The notes under the pieces are model-generated. The model was not told the DNA's origin and made no database searches. It saw only the letters and a list, made by a program, of their open reading frames with translations. A program made the position numbers and the translations under genes. Positions 32,521 through 41,843 of a stretch of 64,000 nt of DNA are shown here, in pieces. Every line of letters begins with the position of its first letter. Position 1 is the stretch's first letter. Origin of the DNA: Amycolatopsis rifamycinica (lineage in GTDB: Bacteria > Actinomycetota > Actinomycetes > Mycobacteriales > Pseudonocardiaceae); contig NZ_JMQI01000047.1 of assembly GCF_000695625.1 (NCBI RefSeq), positions 124,001 through 188,000 of the forward strand, in the 5' to 3' direction.

Positions 32521-33498
32521 GTGAACGACACCGAGCCGTCATGGCCGGAGCCGGCCCGGCCACCGGAATCCGCGTGGGTGCCCGAGCCGAACCCGTGGGC
32601 GCCCAACTGGGCCGCGGCCCCGCCGGTCCCGATCGCGCCCCCGCGCAGCCGGCTCTGGGGTGCCGTGACCGGCGTCCTGATCATCGTGGTGGCCGTCTCC
32701 CTGATCGCCGCCACCATCCCGCGCCGGGTGGACGGCCGCGCGTTGGCCGCCGAGGGCGTCGATCCCGGCCGGGCGTACGGCGACAGCGGGAAGCCGCCGA
32801 AGGCCGTGCCGGAGCTGGCGCGCAACCCGCTGCTCGGCGCCGGCATCAGCCCCGGGCCCGCCACCTGCACCCTGCCGGACCTCGGCCGGGCGGCCGAGCA
32901 GCTCAAGGCCTACTACCGAGCGCTCGTCACCTGCCTGGAGCAGTCGTGGCGCCCGGCGCTGGAGAAGGCGAACGAGCCGACGCTGACCGCCACCGTCTCG
33001 GTGACGCTGCCGGAACACAGCTCGTGCGGCAAGGCACCGACGGAGAACGAAGCCGTCGCCTACTACTGCGGCGGCGACACGACGATCTACGCCCCGACCG
33101 ACTGGATGCTCTCGGACGCCGGCCTCAACAAGGCCCGGCACATCGCGACGATCGCCCACGAGTACGGCCACCACGTGCAGCGCGAGAGCGGCATCCTCTC
33201 CGCGGCGGCGGACAAGATGACCTCGCCGGACGAGGACAGTGCGGCCGACAAGGAGGTCGTGCGCCGGATCGAGCTGCAGGCCAACTGCTTCGGCGCGCTG
33301 TTCCTGACCGCCGTCGCCGGCTCGGGCTCGATCAGCCGGTCGCTGGCGAACGCCGGGGTCGCCGACTACGGCCGGGCCAACGACAGCGACACCCACGGCT
33401 CGCGCGAGCACCAGCTGTCGTGGGCGAAGGCGGGCTACGACGGCAAGGCCACGAAGGCGTGCGACACGTGGAGCGCGCCGGTCGCCGAGGTCAGCTGA
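32521..33498 (+). CDS. Membrane-anchored neutral zinc metallopeptidase
   Basis: 325 residues. A Pro-rich cytoplasmic N-terminus (about 45 residues) precedes one membrane helix (LWGAVTGVLIIVVAVSLIAA). The extracytoplasmic catalytic part has the HEYGHH zinc motif (His213, Glu214, His217) in IATIAHEYGHHVQRES and a downstream ELQANCFGALFL helix supplying the third ligand, as in the YpfJ-type family. Four or more cysteines probably pair. GTG 32521 has AGGGGGAGAAC just before it. It lies divergent from the peptidase gene and overlaps the next convergent gene by eight bases. Confidence 0.88.
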   Translation: MNDTEPSWPEPARPPESAWVPEPNPWAPNWAAAPPVPIAPPRSRLWGAVTGVLIIVVAVSLIAATIPRRVDGRALAAEGVDPGRAYGDSGKPPKAVPELARNPLLGAGISPGPATCTLPDLGRAAEQLKAYYRALVTCLEQSWRPALEKANEPTLTATVSVTLPEHSSCGKAPTENEAVAYYCGGDTTIYAPTDWMLSDAGLNKARHIATIAHEYGHHVQRESGILSAAADKMTSPDEDSAADKEVVRRIELQANCFGALFLTAVAGSGSISRSLANAGVADYGRANDSDTHGSREHQLSWAKAGYDGKATKACDTWSAPVAEVS

Positions 33499-34063
33499 GC
33501 GTCCAGGCGGGGTCGCGGCCGAGGAGGGCGAGGAACCGGTCGAGTTCGCTCGCGCCCGCGGGCACCGCGAGGCTGCGGGCGAACGAGCCGTTCTTCTCGC
33601 GGCCTTCGTCCGGGATCCGCTCGGCCAGCTTCGTGGCGATGTCCACGGCTTCGGCGTCCGGCTCGTAGGGCAGCCCGAGCGCGCGGGCCAGGTCCCAGCC
33701 GTGCGCGACCGTGTCGACCAGGTGCATGTGCGCGGCGATCGCGCCGGGGAACGTGCCGAAGTGGTTGATGGTGAGCTGCCGCTCCAGCACGGCGTCGTCG
33801 GCGAAGGCGTCGAGGAAGTCGTCGACGGACGCCCGGTACGCGGCGTAGGGGTCGTCGCCGAGGACGCCGGCGTCCCAGTCCGGCGCCGAGCCTTCGCGGG
33901 CCGCCGTCGCGAAGGCGTGGTTCTCGCTGACCTGGTGGCGGAGCAGATCGGCGAGCGTCCAGCCGGCGCACGGGGTGGGGCGGGCGAGGTCGGCGGGGGT
34001 CACGCCGGCGACGAGCTTGTCGAGGACGAGCAGGGTGCGGCGGTCGAGTTCGCGAAGATTCAT
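33491..34063 (-). CDS. Mycothiol-dependent-type maleylpyruvate isomerase/DinB-like protein (TIGR03086 family)
   Basis: 190 residues. TPCAGWTLADLLRHQVSENHAFA is the family signature with the putative metal-binding His, and FPGAIAAHMHLVDTVAHGWDLARALG carries two more. These DinB-fold proteins bind a divalent metal and many use mycothiol, the actinobacterial thiol; most members are uncharacterised. The ATG at 34063 gives MNLRELDRRTLL, the normal N-terminus. Its 3' end overlaps the metallopeptidase gene. Confidence 0.82.
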   Translation of the reverse strand: MNLRELDRRTLLVLDKLVAGVTPADLARPTPCAGWTLADLLRHQVSENHAFATAAREGSAPDWDAGVLGDDPYAAYRASVDDFLDAFADDAVLERQLTINHFGTFPGAIAAHMHLVDTVAHGWDLARALGLPYEPDAEAVDIATKLAERIPDEGREKNGSFARSLAVPAGASELDRFLALLGRDPAWTLS

Positions 34064-34145
34064 GCCGAGCACGGTAAGCCGGGCAGCGGACCACGGACAG
34101 TGCCAAAACCACCGCAACCTTCGTGGGCCAATCTAGACTGACGCG

Positions 34146-35558
34146 GTGGAGATCCACATCGACCTGGCCGGGGCGCGCGGCCACCGCGACGCGATCTACC
34201 GGCAGCTCCGCGCGGCGATCCTGGCCGGCCGGATCCGGCCGGGCGAGGCGTTGCCGCCCACCCGTGAGCTCGCGCAGCGGCTGGCGGTCTCCCGGACGAC
34301 GGTCAGCGCGGCCTACGACCGGCTCACCGCGGAGGGCTTCCTCACCGGCCGCGTCGGCGCGGGCACGTTCGTCACCGCCTCGCCGGTGGAGCGCCCTTCG
34401 CCGGTCCCGGACGGCCCGGGCGTCCGGCCGCTGCCCGAGTGGGACGCCGTCCCGCGGCCGCCCGCGCCGTTCGCCCCGGCGCCGGAGTTCGACTTCCGGC
34501 CGGGCGTCCCCGACCTGTCGCTGTTCCCCTTCGACACCTGGCGGCGGCTGATCACCCAGCGGCTGCGCGCGGGCCAGGCCGACCTGATGACCTACGGCGA
34601 CCCGCAGGGACACGCCGGGCTGCGCGCGGAAATCGCCCGGCACATCGGCGTTTCCCGGGACGTCCGCGCGAGTGCGGCGCAGGTCGTCGTCACCGCCGGC
34701 GCCCAGCAGACGACCGACCTCGTGGCGCGGGTGCTGCTGCGGACCGGCGACCTGGCCGCCGTCGAAGACCCGGGGTACCCGCCGCCGCGGCTGGTGCTCG
34801 GCGCGCGCGGCGTCCACGTCGCGCCGGTGCCGGTGGACGCGTCCGGGATCGTCGTCGACGCCATCCCGGCGGGGACGCGGCTGGTGTACGTGACGCCGTC
34901 GCACCAGTACCCGCTCGGGCTGTCGATGTCGCTGGAGCGCCGTCTGGAACTGCTCGACTGGGCCGAGCGGAACGACGCGGTGCTCCTCGAAGACGACTAC
35001 GACTCCGAGTTCCGCTACACCGGGCGGCCGCTGGAACCGTTGCACAGCCTGGATTCCCGGGGCCGGGTCGTGTACGTCGGCTCGTTCTCGAAGGTGCTTT
35101 CGCCGGCGCTGCGGCTGGGTTTCCTCGTCGCGCCGCCGTCGCTCGTGCCCGCCCTCGTCAAGGCCCGCTACCTGACCGACTGGCACGCGCCGAACGTCGA
35201 GCAGGCGGCGCTGGCGGCGTTCATGGCCGAAGGCGGCTTCGCCCGGCACGTCCGGCGGATGCGGAAGGTCTACCGCGCGCGGCACGAACTGCTGTCCCGG
35301 TCGCTGGCTTCGTTCGCGGATTTCCTGACGCCGCTGCCGTCGACCGCGGGCCTGCACCTGAGCGCGGTCGCAGCTGCGGATTGCGGCCCGCTGGTCCGTG
35401 CCGCTCGCCGTCGTGGCGTCCGGCTGTACTCGCTGGGCGACTTCGGGGCGGGCGAGCGGCGGCACGGTCTCGTCTTCGGTTACGGTGCGATCGCGGCCGA
35501 GCGGATCGAGCCCGGACTGGCCCGGCTGCGGGCACTGGCGGACGAAGGAGCGGCATGA
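34146..35558 (+). CDS. MocR/PdxR-type GntR regulator with aminotransferase domain
   Basis: 470 residues. The GntR winged helix is at the start (RDAIYRQLRAAILAGRIRPG, then ELAQRLAVSRTTVSAAYDRL), followed by a class I aminotransferase-like domain with PLP lysine Lys316 in GSFSKVLSPALRLGF, DYDSEFRYTG and a YVTPSHQYPLG motif. MocR regulators use PLP as an effector, often activating PLP synthesis or amine/transport genes. No pdxST genes are adjacent, so the target is unclear. GTG 34146. The next gene starts on its stop codon (ATGA). Confidence 0.92.
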   Translation: MEIHIDLAGARGHRDAIYRQLRAAILAGRIRPGEALPPTRELAQRLAVSRTTVSAAYDRLTAEGFLTGRVGAGTFVTASPVERPSPVPDGPGVRPLPEWDAVPRPPAPFAPAPEFDFRPGVPDLSLFPFDTWRRLITQRLRAGQADLMTYGDPQGHAGLRAEIARHIGVSRDVRASAAQVVVTAGAQQTTDLVARVLLRTGDLAAVEDPGYPPPRLVLGARGVHVAPVPVDASGIVVDAIPAGTRLVYVTPSHQYPLGLSMSLERRLELLDWAERNDAVLLEDDYDSEFRYTGRPLEPLHSLDSRGRVVYVGSFSKVLSPALRLGFLVAPPSLVPALVKARYLTDWHAPNVEQAALAAFMAEGGFARHVRRMRKVYRARHELLSRSLASFADFLTPLPSTAGLHLSAVAAADCGPLVRAARRRGVRLYSLGDFGAGERRHGLVFGYGAIAAERIEPGLARLRALADEGAA

Positions 35559-36001
35559 CCGACGACGTGATGGTGGCGATCGACGCCGGTCTGCGGCAGC
35601 ACATCGGCGGGGACCGCGCCGGCGCGTACGCGACCTTCGCCGAGCTGTGGTCTTCGATCGGCGAAGACGGCGACCCGCTGCACCGCGTCGCGCTGGCGCA
35701 CCACATGGCCGACGTCTGCGACGACCCCGCCGAAGAACTCGAGTGGGACTTGCGAGCCCTCGCGGCGGCCGACTCGCTGACCGACTCGCGGGCCCAGGAG
35801 TACCACTCGTCCCTGGCCGTGCGCGGGTTCTACCCGTCACTGCACCTCAACCTGGGCGAGGACTACCGCAAGCTCGGCGACCTGGCGGCGGCCCGCGAGC
35901 AGCTGGCCCTGGCCCGCGCACGCCTGACCGACCTCGGCGACGACGACTACGCGGCCGGGATCCGGCTGGCCCTCGACGGCCTGGCCGAACGCCTCGGCTG
36001 A
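35555..36001 (+). CDS. Small helical TPR-like protein, unknown function
   Basis: 148 residues with the ATG overlapping the MocR stop and GAAGGAG five bases upstream. Helical pairs resemble one or two TPR units (LHRVALAHHMADVCDDPAEE, NLGEDYRKLGDLAAAREQLA). Close translational coupling to the MocR-like regulator suggests shared control or a partner role, but no target is known. Confidence 0.78.
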   Translation: MTDDVMVAIDAGLRQHIGGDRAGAYATFAELWSSIGEDGDPLHRVALAHHMADVCDDPAEELEWDLRALAAADSLTDSRAQEYHSSLAVRGFYPSLHLNLGEDYRKLGDLAAAREQLALARARLTDLGDDDYAAGIRLALDGLAERLG

Positions 36002-36103
36002 ATCGGTTCGAATACCACGAAGACGCCCCATTTGCCGGACTTTCGCGGGGCGCCGCCGGGCCCTAACCTGTGGTGATCCAGCTCACCGACGGGAAGGATC
36101 GCC

Positions 36104-36535
36104 ATGCGGATTGCGGATCTGCTGCGCAAGAAGGGGTCGGCGGTCGCGACGGTCACCCCCGAGACCACGGTGACCACGCTGCTGGCCGGCCTGGCCGAAC
36201 ACAACGTCGGCGCGATGGTGGTCGTCGCACCGGACGGCTCGATCGCGGGAATCGTCTCCGAACGCGACGTCGTCCGCCGCCTGCACGAGCACGGCCCCGG
36301 CCTGCTCGACGGCCCGGTCTCGGAGATCATGACCACGCTGGTGGCCAGCTGCACCCCCGACGATTCGGTGGACCAGCTGTCGGTGCTGATGACGGAACGG
36401 CGCATCCGCCACGTCCCCGTCCTGGCCGACGGCCGCCTGGCCGGGATCGTGTCCATCGGCGACGTCGTGAAGAACCGGATGGAACAGCTGGAGCAGAGCC
36501 AGGAACAGCTGCAGGCCTACATTTCCCAGGGCTGA
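36104..36535 (+). CDS. Tandem CBS-domain protein
   Basis: 143 residues holding two CBS motifs (VTPETTVTTLLAGLAEHNVG, then IAGIVSERDVVRRLHEHGP, and CTPDDSVDQLSVLMTERRIR, then LAGIVSIGDVVKNRMEQ), ending in a Glu/Gln-rich helix. Pairs of CBS domains form a Bateman module that binds AMP, ATP or SAM; the two ERDVV/IGDVV motifs end the strands as usual. No catalytic partner is fused or adjacent. Similar to mycobacterial hypoxic-response protein 1 in architecture, though that link is inference. Confidence 0.88.
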   Translation: MRIADLLRKKGSAVATVTPETTVTTLLAGLAEHNVGAMVVVAPDGSIAGIVSERDVVRRLHEHGPGLLDGPVSEIMTTLVASCTPDDSVDQLSVLMTERRIRHVPVLADGRLAGIVSIGDVVKNRMEQLEQSQEQLQAYISQG

Positions 36536-36541
36536 TCGTCC

Positions 36542-36574
36542 TCCGTGGCCGACGCTCGTCCCGTCGGCCACGGA
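36542..36574. terminator. Two-way terminator between CBS and DUF4139 genes
   Basis: TCCGTGGCCGAC (36542-36553) pairs exactly with 36563-36574 around a 9-base loop, filling the 40 bases between two convergent stops. Confidence 0.8.
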
Positions 36575-36575
36575 C

Positions 36576-38135
36576 CTACTCCCGCCACCCCGACAGTTCC
36601 ACGCCCTTCGCGACATCGACCCGATAGGACAGCGTCACGGTCTTGGTCTCACCGGCGGCCAAGGTCAGCTTCCACGTGAACTCGCCCAGTGCCGACGTCT
36701 CCACCGGGTCCGGTGACGTCTTGACGTCCCGCACCGTGATCGTGTCGTCCCGCGAAACCGGCGCCTGGTCCAGCACCGTCACCACGGCTTCCCGAGGCCC
36801 GTGGTTGCCGACCGAAATGCGGTACTCCGCCTCCCGCCGCTTCTGTCCCGACAACGTCGCCTTGGACGCCGTGCGCCGGACCAGTTCCCGCTCGACCCGG
36901 ATCCGGTCGTCGACCCCCAACGCCAGCTCCAGCTCTTCCCCGGGCGCCCACGGTTCGAGCATCGTCGTCCCGACGAACTCCGCGTCGTGGAACACCGAAG
37001 CGCGGCCGGGCCGCAAGGCGTACTCCGACGTGTTCTCCACCGTGGCGCGCAGGTACGCCTCCTCCGCCAGCACCGGTGCCGTCACATAACCCAAGGCTGC
37101 CGTGAGCGAAAGCTGCGCCAGCGTGGTCCGATGGCCGGAAGCGCCCGACGGCACCGCGACCGGCCGCGAAGGCCGGTAGGTGACCGCCGTCGTGCCCTGC
37201 TCGACCGCGGCCAGCTTGTTCACCATCGCCGGAGCCGCCGGCGCGAACTGCCTCCGTGCGCCTTCCGGGATCCCGCCGCCTGAACCGCCGTAGGCCGCAT
37301 TGGCCGAGAATCCGCCCGGATTCGGCAGGACGCGGTCCAGGTACCACGGCTGCAGTTCCGGCACCACCACCGACACCGCGGGCCGGGCCGTCGACAGCGC
37401 CAGCTCGCACTCCGGCCAGTCCTCGCCCGTGTGCTGGCTGACCAGCCCGTACGAGACCACGGTGACCTCGGTGCCGCGCACCCGGATGTCGTAGCCCGGC
37501 TCCCAGCTCGCGCCGGGGACCACATAGGACAGTTCCAGCTCCGCTTCCCCGGCGGGGTCCGAGATTTCCAGCTCGACGATCACCGACGTACTGTCCTGTC
37601 CGGACTGCGCGCTGTGCGCTTCGATCCGCCGGTCGAGCGCGGCGAGGTCCTCGCGCAACCGCGCGATCCGCTCGCTCAGCACCCGTCGTGCCTTCAACGC
37701 GGAGGCCAGCCGCGCACTCAGCGCGTCGGTGACTTCGGCGACGCGCGCCGGCTCGGTGGTGCCGGCGGCCAGCGCCTTCGCGAAGCTGCCGCCGCTGCGC
37801 TTCGCGAGCGAAGTCAGCAGATCCACCTTCATCGTTTCGGCCGCTTCGTCGTCGAGGACGCCGTCGAGCGTGGCCTGATCGGCACGCCGCTGCCCGACGA
37901 GCGTTTCCAAGGCCGCGTCGGCCGGGGCGGCGTGCCACTCGGTGCGCACGTCGACGCCGGTGATCAGCGCCGGCCCGGTACCGGTGACGCGCACCGAGCC
38001 CGGGTCGAGGGCCGGGGGCAGCCCGGCGAACTCCAGGCGCGGCCCGCCGCCGAGCGGGGCCGTGCCCCGGCGGGTGATCCGCGCCTGCTGCGGGTAGACG
38101 GTCACGGCGGTGATCGGCGCTTCCACGGTCGGCAT
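36576..38135 (-). CDS. DUF4139/mucoidy inhibitor A-like protein
   Basis: 519 residues. The N-terminal half contains TVYPQQARITRRGTAPL and strands, then a coiled coil (about 75-190), and the C-terminal half has the DUF4139 strands (ELELSYVVPGASWEPGYDIR, YLRATVENTSEYALRPGRAS, VTVLDQAPVSRDDTITVRD). Members range from mucoidy inhibitors to uncharacterised cytosolic proteins; there is no signal peptide. The ATG at 38135 has GGAGG only one base away, unusually close, so the exact start is uncertain. It is convergent with the CBS gene. Confidence 0.87.
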   Translation of the reverse strand: MPTVEAPITAVTVYPQQARITRRGTAPLGGGPRLEFAGLPPALDPGSVRVTGTGPALITGVDVRTEWHAAPADAALETLVGQRRADQATLDGVLDDEAAETMKVDLLTSLAKRSGGSFAKALAAGTTEPARVAEVTDALSARLASALKARRVLSERIARLREDLAALDRRIEAHSAQSGQDSTSVIVELEISDPAGEAELELSYVVPGASWEPGYDIRVRGTEVTVVSYGLVSQHTGEDWPECELALSTARPAVSVVVPELQPWYLDRVLPNPGGFSANAAYGGSGGGIPEGARRQFAPAAPAMVNKLAAVEQGTTAVTYRPSRPVAVPSGASGHRTTLAQLSLTAALGYVTAPVLAEEAYLRATVENTSEYALRPGRASVFHDAEFVGTTMLEPWAPGEELELALGVDDRIRVERELVRRTASKATLSGQKRREAEYRISVGNHGPREAVVTVLDQAPVSRDDTITVRDVKTSPDPVETSALGEFTWKLTLAAGETKTVTLSYRVDVAKGVELSGWRE

Positions 38136-38220
38136 GCCTCCGACGTTAGTCTCTTGACACCCCCGCGGGCGGACCGGAAGTGTCTTCAGGCGTCCGCTTC
38201 GCCCGGCTTGGGGGTCCTGA

Positions 38221-40017
38221 GTGAAAGCCGCAGTCCTGCTCGCCGCCGTCCTCGCGCTGCCGCTGACCGCGGGCATCGCCGAAGCCGCGCCGCCCGCCCC
38301 GGTGTTCACCGGCGGCCAGGCGCAACCGGTGTTCGACCCGGCCGACGTCGTCCGCGAGGACGTCTGGGTCACCGCGCCGGTCGACAGCGACCACGACGGC
38401 GCCGACGACCTCGTGCACGCCCAGGTCGTGCGGCCGCGCGCGACCCAGCAGGGCCTGAAGGTGCCCGTCGTCTACCAGGCCAGCCCGTACTACGCCGGCG
38501 GCAACGACGTCGCCAACCACGACGTCGACGTCGAGCTGTCGGTGCCCGGGTACGCCCGCGGTCCGGAGGGCCCGCGCGTCGCCGCGCACGGCGTCGGCCC
38601 GGCCGCCCCGATCACCTGGCGCTACCAGGACTACTTCACCGCGCGCGGGTTCGCCGTCGTCTACGGCGAATCGCTCGGCACCGGCCTCTCCACCGGCTGC
38701 CCGACGACCGGTGACGTCAACGAGACGGTCGGCGCCCGCTCGGTCGTCGACTGGCTCAACGGCCGGACCTCCGCGCGGGACGTCACCGGTGCCGCGGCGA
38801 AGGCGGACTGGACGACGGGCAAGACCGGCATGATGGGCGTCTCCTACAACGGGACGCTGCCCAACGCGGTCGCCAGCACCGGCGTCGAAGGCCTCGAGAC
38901 GATCGTGCCGATCGCGGCCATCTCCAGCTGGTACGAGTACTACCGCCACGACGGCGCGGTCGTCGCGGCCGGCGGCTTCCAGGGCGAGGACGCCGACGTG
39001 CTCGCCGAGTACGTCTACACCCGCGAAGACCGGCAGATCTGCCGCCCGGTGATCGACGGGCTGACCCGCGACCAGGACCGCGTCACCGGCGACTACACGC
39101 CGTTCTGGGACGTTCGGAACTACCGCAACGACGTCGGCAAGGTGCGCGCGTCGGTGCTCGCGGTGCACGGCCTCAACGACTGGAACGTCAAGACCGAGCA
39201 GGTCGCGACCTGGTACGAGGCGCTCAAGGCCCGCGGCGTCGAGCACAAGATCTGGCTGCACCAGTCCGGGCACGCCGACCCGTACTCGCTGCGGCGCGAC
39301 GTCTGGCTCGCGACGCTGAACAAGTGGATGTCGCACTACCTCTACGGCATCGACAACGGCATCCAGAACGAGCCGAAGGCGACGATCCAGCGCGAGGACA
39401 AGTCGTGGACCGACGAGGCCGACTGGCCGGCGCCGGGCACCGCCGACGTCCGCGTGTACCCCTGGCCGGGCGGCCGGGCGAAGGGCACGATCGACACCCG
39501 CAACCCGGTCCCGGGCACGGCGGCCGCCGAAACGCTCGCGGATGACTCGTCGAAGACGATCGAGCAGCTGGCCGCCCTCGCCTCCTCCGGCAACCGCCTG
39601 CTGTACGCGACTCCGGCGGCGAAGCAGGCCGTACGCCTCTCCGGCACGGCCCGCGCCGATCTGGCTTTGGCGTTCGACCGGCCCGCGGCCAACGTCTCGG
39701 CCATCCTGCTCGACCGCGCCCCCGACGGCACGTCCCACGTGATCACCCGCGGCTGGACCGACCCCCAGAACCGAACGTCGCCCGCCCGCACCGAGCCGAT
39801 CACGCCGGGGCAGACCTACCGGATCGGCGTCGACCTGATGCCGAAGGACTACGTCCTCGCGGCCGGCCACCGGCTGGAGTTCCTGGTCGCCTCCAGCGAC
39901 CACGACTACACGCTGCGGCCGAAGCCGGGCGCCGGACTCGCGCTCGACCTCACGAAGACGTCGGTCACGCTCCCGGTCACGGGCGGCAAGCCGGCGCTGC
40001 GGGCCGCGTTCGGCTGA
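38221..40017 (+). CDS. Secreted PepX-type X-Pro dipeptidyl-peptidase
   Basis: 598 residues. A signal peptide (VKAAVLLAAVLALPLTAGIA, cleavage near AEAA) precedes the S15 hydrolase fold. YQASPYYAGGNDV and the DWLNGRTSARD region lead to the nucleophile Ser208 in GVSYNGTLPN; HGLNDWNV holds the Asp and QSGHADPY the His. A C-terminal jelly-roll domain ends in a Val/Leu-rich strand. It removes X-Pro dipeptides from the N-terminus of peptides, or acts as a related acylase; secretion suggests nutrient scavenging. GTG start. Its stop overlaps the next gene (TGATG). Confidence 0.92.
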   Translation: MKAAVLLAAVLALPLTAGIAEAAPPAPVFTGGQAQPVFDPADVVREDVWVTAPVDSDHDGADDLVHAQVVRPRATQQGLKVPVVYQASPYYAGGNDVANHDVDVELSVPGYARGPEGPRVAAHGVGPAAPITWRYQDYFTARGFAVVYGESLGTGLSTGCPTTGDVNETVGARSVVDWLNGRTSARDVTGAAAKADWTTGKTGMMGVSYNGTLPNAVASTGVEGLETIVPIAAISSWYEYYRHDGAVVAAGGFQGEDADVLAEYVYTREDRQICRPVIDGLTRDQDRVTGDYTPFWDVRNYRNDVGKVRASVLAVHGLNDWNVKTEQVATWYEALKARGVEHKIWLHQSGHADPYSLRRDVWLATLNKWMSHYLYGIDNGIQNEPKATIQREDKSWTDEADWPAPGTADVRVYPWPGGRAKGTIDTRNPVPGTAAAETLADDSSKTIEQLAALASSGNRLLYATPAAKQAVRLSGTARADLALAFDRPAANVSAILLDRAPDGTSHVITRGWTDPQNRTSPARTEPITPGQTYRIGVDLMPKDYVLAAGHRLEFLVASSDHDYTLRPKPGAGLALDLTKTSVTLPVTGGKPALRAAFG

Positions 40018-40682
40018 TGCTGCCGGAGCACCTCCGGGCCGACGTCCGCACGCTGTGGAACTACCACGACCTGCGGCACGAGCCGCGGCGGTCGGACGCC
40101 GGGATCGGGCTCGGCAGCCGCGATCCCGGCGTGGCCGTGCACGCGGCGGAGCTGTTCCACGCCGGGTGCTTCCCGCTGCTCGTGTTCACCGGCGCCAACG
40201 CCCCGACGACGGTGGACCGCTTCCCGCGCGGCGAGGCGGTCCACTACCGCGAAATCGCGCTGGAGCTGGGCGTGCCCGACGACGCGATCCTCGTCGAGCC
40301 CGAAGCCCGCAACACCGGGGAGAACATCGTGTTCACCCGCCGGCTGCTGGCCGGCCGTGACGTGCGGTCCGTGACGCTGGTGACGCGGCCGTACCAGCAA
40401 CGTCGTGCGTACGCGACGGCCAAGCGGCTCTGGCCCGGTGTCGACGTCGTGTGCGCGTCGAAGGCGGCCTCGTTCGAGGACCACCTCAGCGAGGAAGAAG
40501 ACGCCGACCGCGTGATCGGCATGCTCGTCGGCGAGACCCAGCGGATCACCGAGTACGCCGAGCGGGGCTTCGCGATCCCGCAACGCGTCCCGCCCGGCGT
40601 CGAGCGCGCCTTCGGCAGGCTGGTCGAAGCCGGATTCACGCAGCGGCTCGTCGCTTTCCGCGGCGAGGGTGACTCAATGTAA
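40017..40682 (+). CDS. YdcF/DUF218-family protein
   Basis: 221 residues. DUF218 features are IGLGSRDPGVAVHAAELFHA, PLLVFTGANAPTTV and VEPEARNTGENIVFTRRLLA, with VTLVTRPYQQRRAYATAK near the middle. The family includes membrane-linked envelope-polymer factors in enterobacteria and soluble SAM-binding proteins such as YdcF; this one has no transmembrane region. It begins on the ATG overlapping the stop of the secreted peptidase, so the two are co-translated. The exact role is not established. Confidence 0.85.
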   Translation: MLPEHLRADVRTLWNYHDLRHEPRRSDAGIGLGSRDPGVAVHAAELFHAGCFPLLVFTGANAPTTVDRFPRGEAVHYREIALELGVPDDAILVEPEARNTGENIVFTRRLLAGRDVRSVTLVTRPYQQRRAYATAKRLWPGVDVVCASKAASFEDHLSEEEDADRVIGMLVGETQRITEYAERGFAIPQRVPPGVERAFGRLVEAGFTQRLVAFRGEGDSM

Positions 40683-40830
40683 CGATTTTCGCCGGTCAGG
40701 AACGGCGAGACCGACTGGTCTCGGCCGAGGTCGTCACCGGCGTTCGACAGGGGCCGCTTGTACGGAAAATGTACCGACGCGGGCTTTCCTTCGTGCCGTC
40801 AAGTTGTCCCGTTTGTCAGGAGGTTCCCCC

Positions 40831-41685
40831 ATGTCCAGGTTGCGACGGCTCGCCCTGCTCGCCGCCGCCGCGGCGCTGCCCGCGCTCGGCCTCACCCTCG
40901 CCGGTCAGGCGCCCGCCTCGGCCGCGCCCAACTTCCAGGTGCCGTTCAAGTGCGGGGTCACCGTGGACGCGGCCACGTTCAGCGGCCACAGCCCGGAGTA
41001 CTCGGTCGACTTCCAGAAGTCCGGTATCACCGGAATGCCCGTGCTGGCTTCGGCTTCCGGCACCGTGACGCGGGTGGAGAACGAGGGCAGCGCGAGCTAC
41101 GGCCGGTGGATCGAGCTGGACCACGGCGACGGCTGGCGCACCCGGTACGCGCACCTGTCGACCCAGTCCGTTTCGGTCGGCCAGTCGGTCACCGGCGGCA
41201 AGCAGCTGGGCACCGCGGGCGCGACCGGCCACGTCACCGGCCCGCACCTGCACTTCGAAGAGCGGCTCAACGGCACCGTGCAGAAGGCCAAGCTGAACGG
41301 TGTCGCGGTGCCGTACTACGGGCACACCAGCTTCACGAGCAAGAACGCCTGCGGTGGCAACCCGTACTCCGCCGAAGAGGTGTGCGGCGACGGCTTCGAC
41401 GTCGTCGACCAGCAGGCGCTGGCCAACTCCTCGGGCACGGCTTACCTGCTGTACAACGCTTCCACCAAGGCGAACTGCGTCACCACGCTGAAGTCGACGT
41501 CGCTCGGCACCGCCAGCGCGGTGTCGGCGTTCCTGGAGGTCGAGGGTGCGGCGCGGGTGACCGATTCCGGCGACTTCACCTACTACGCCGGTCCGGTCAA
41601 GAAGACCGCCGACTCGACCTGCGTGAAGTGGGGCGGCTCGGTGGGCGGCAACACCTACGAGAGCGGGTTCGAGCACTGCGGCTGA
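40831..41685 (+). CDS. Secreted M23-family (LytM-type) peptidase
   Basis: 284 residues. Signal peptide (LALLAAAAALPALGLTLAGQ, cleavage near APASA). The M23 zinc motifs are HSPEYSVDF, YAHLSTQS and GPHLHFEERL, the usual HxxxxxxxD and HLH pairs. A C-terminal domain after residue 175 has four cysteines. Such enzymes cut peptidoglycan cross-links or glycine-rich peptides. ATG at 40831 has CAGGAGG six bases before it. The 148-base leader shows no other gene. Confidence 0.93.
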   Translation: MSRLRRLALLAAAAALPALGLTLAGQAPASAAPNFQVPFKCGVTVDAATFSGHSPEYSVDFQKSGITGMPVLASASGTVTRVENEGSASYGRWIELDHGDGWRTRYAHLSTQSVSVGQSVTGGKQLGTAGATGHVTGPHLHFEERLNGTVQKAKLNGVAVPYYGHTSFTSKNACGGNPYSAEEVCGDGFDVVDQQALANSSGTAYLLYNASTKANCVTTLKSTSLGTASAVSAFLEVEGAARVTDSGDFTYYAGPVKKTADSTCVKWGGSVGGNTYESGFEHCG

Positions 41686-41696
41686 GCCTGTCCGGC

Positions 41697-41762
41697 CGGT
41701 GGGGCCGGGCAGCATAGCCCGCCCCACCGACAGGAAAGTCCCGCCCGGCCCCGGCCGGGCGG
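41697..41762. terminator. Two strong hairpins after the M23 peptidase gene
   Basis: CGGTGGGG-C-CGGGC (41697-41710) folds with GCCCGCCCCACCG (41717-41729), with one bulged base. CCGCCCGGCC-CC-GGCCGGGCGG (41741-41762) is a second perfect stem. Together they sit 12 bases after the stop and form a double terminator. Confidence 0.75.
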
Positions 41763-41843
41763 CTTCCGTCCACATCGGTCCCCGCCATCCACAGATTTCC
41801 CGCCACCGCCCCACCCGGCCCCGTCGTGCCCCACAGTGGAGGC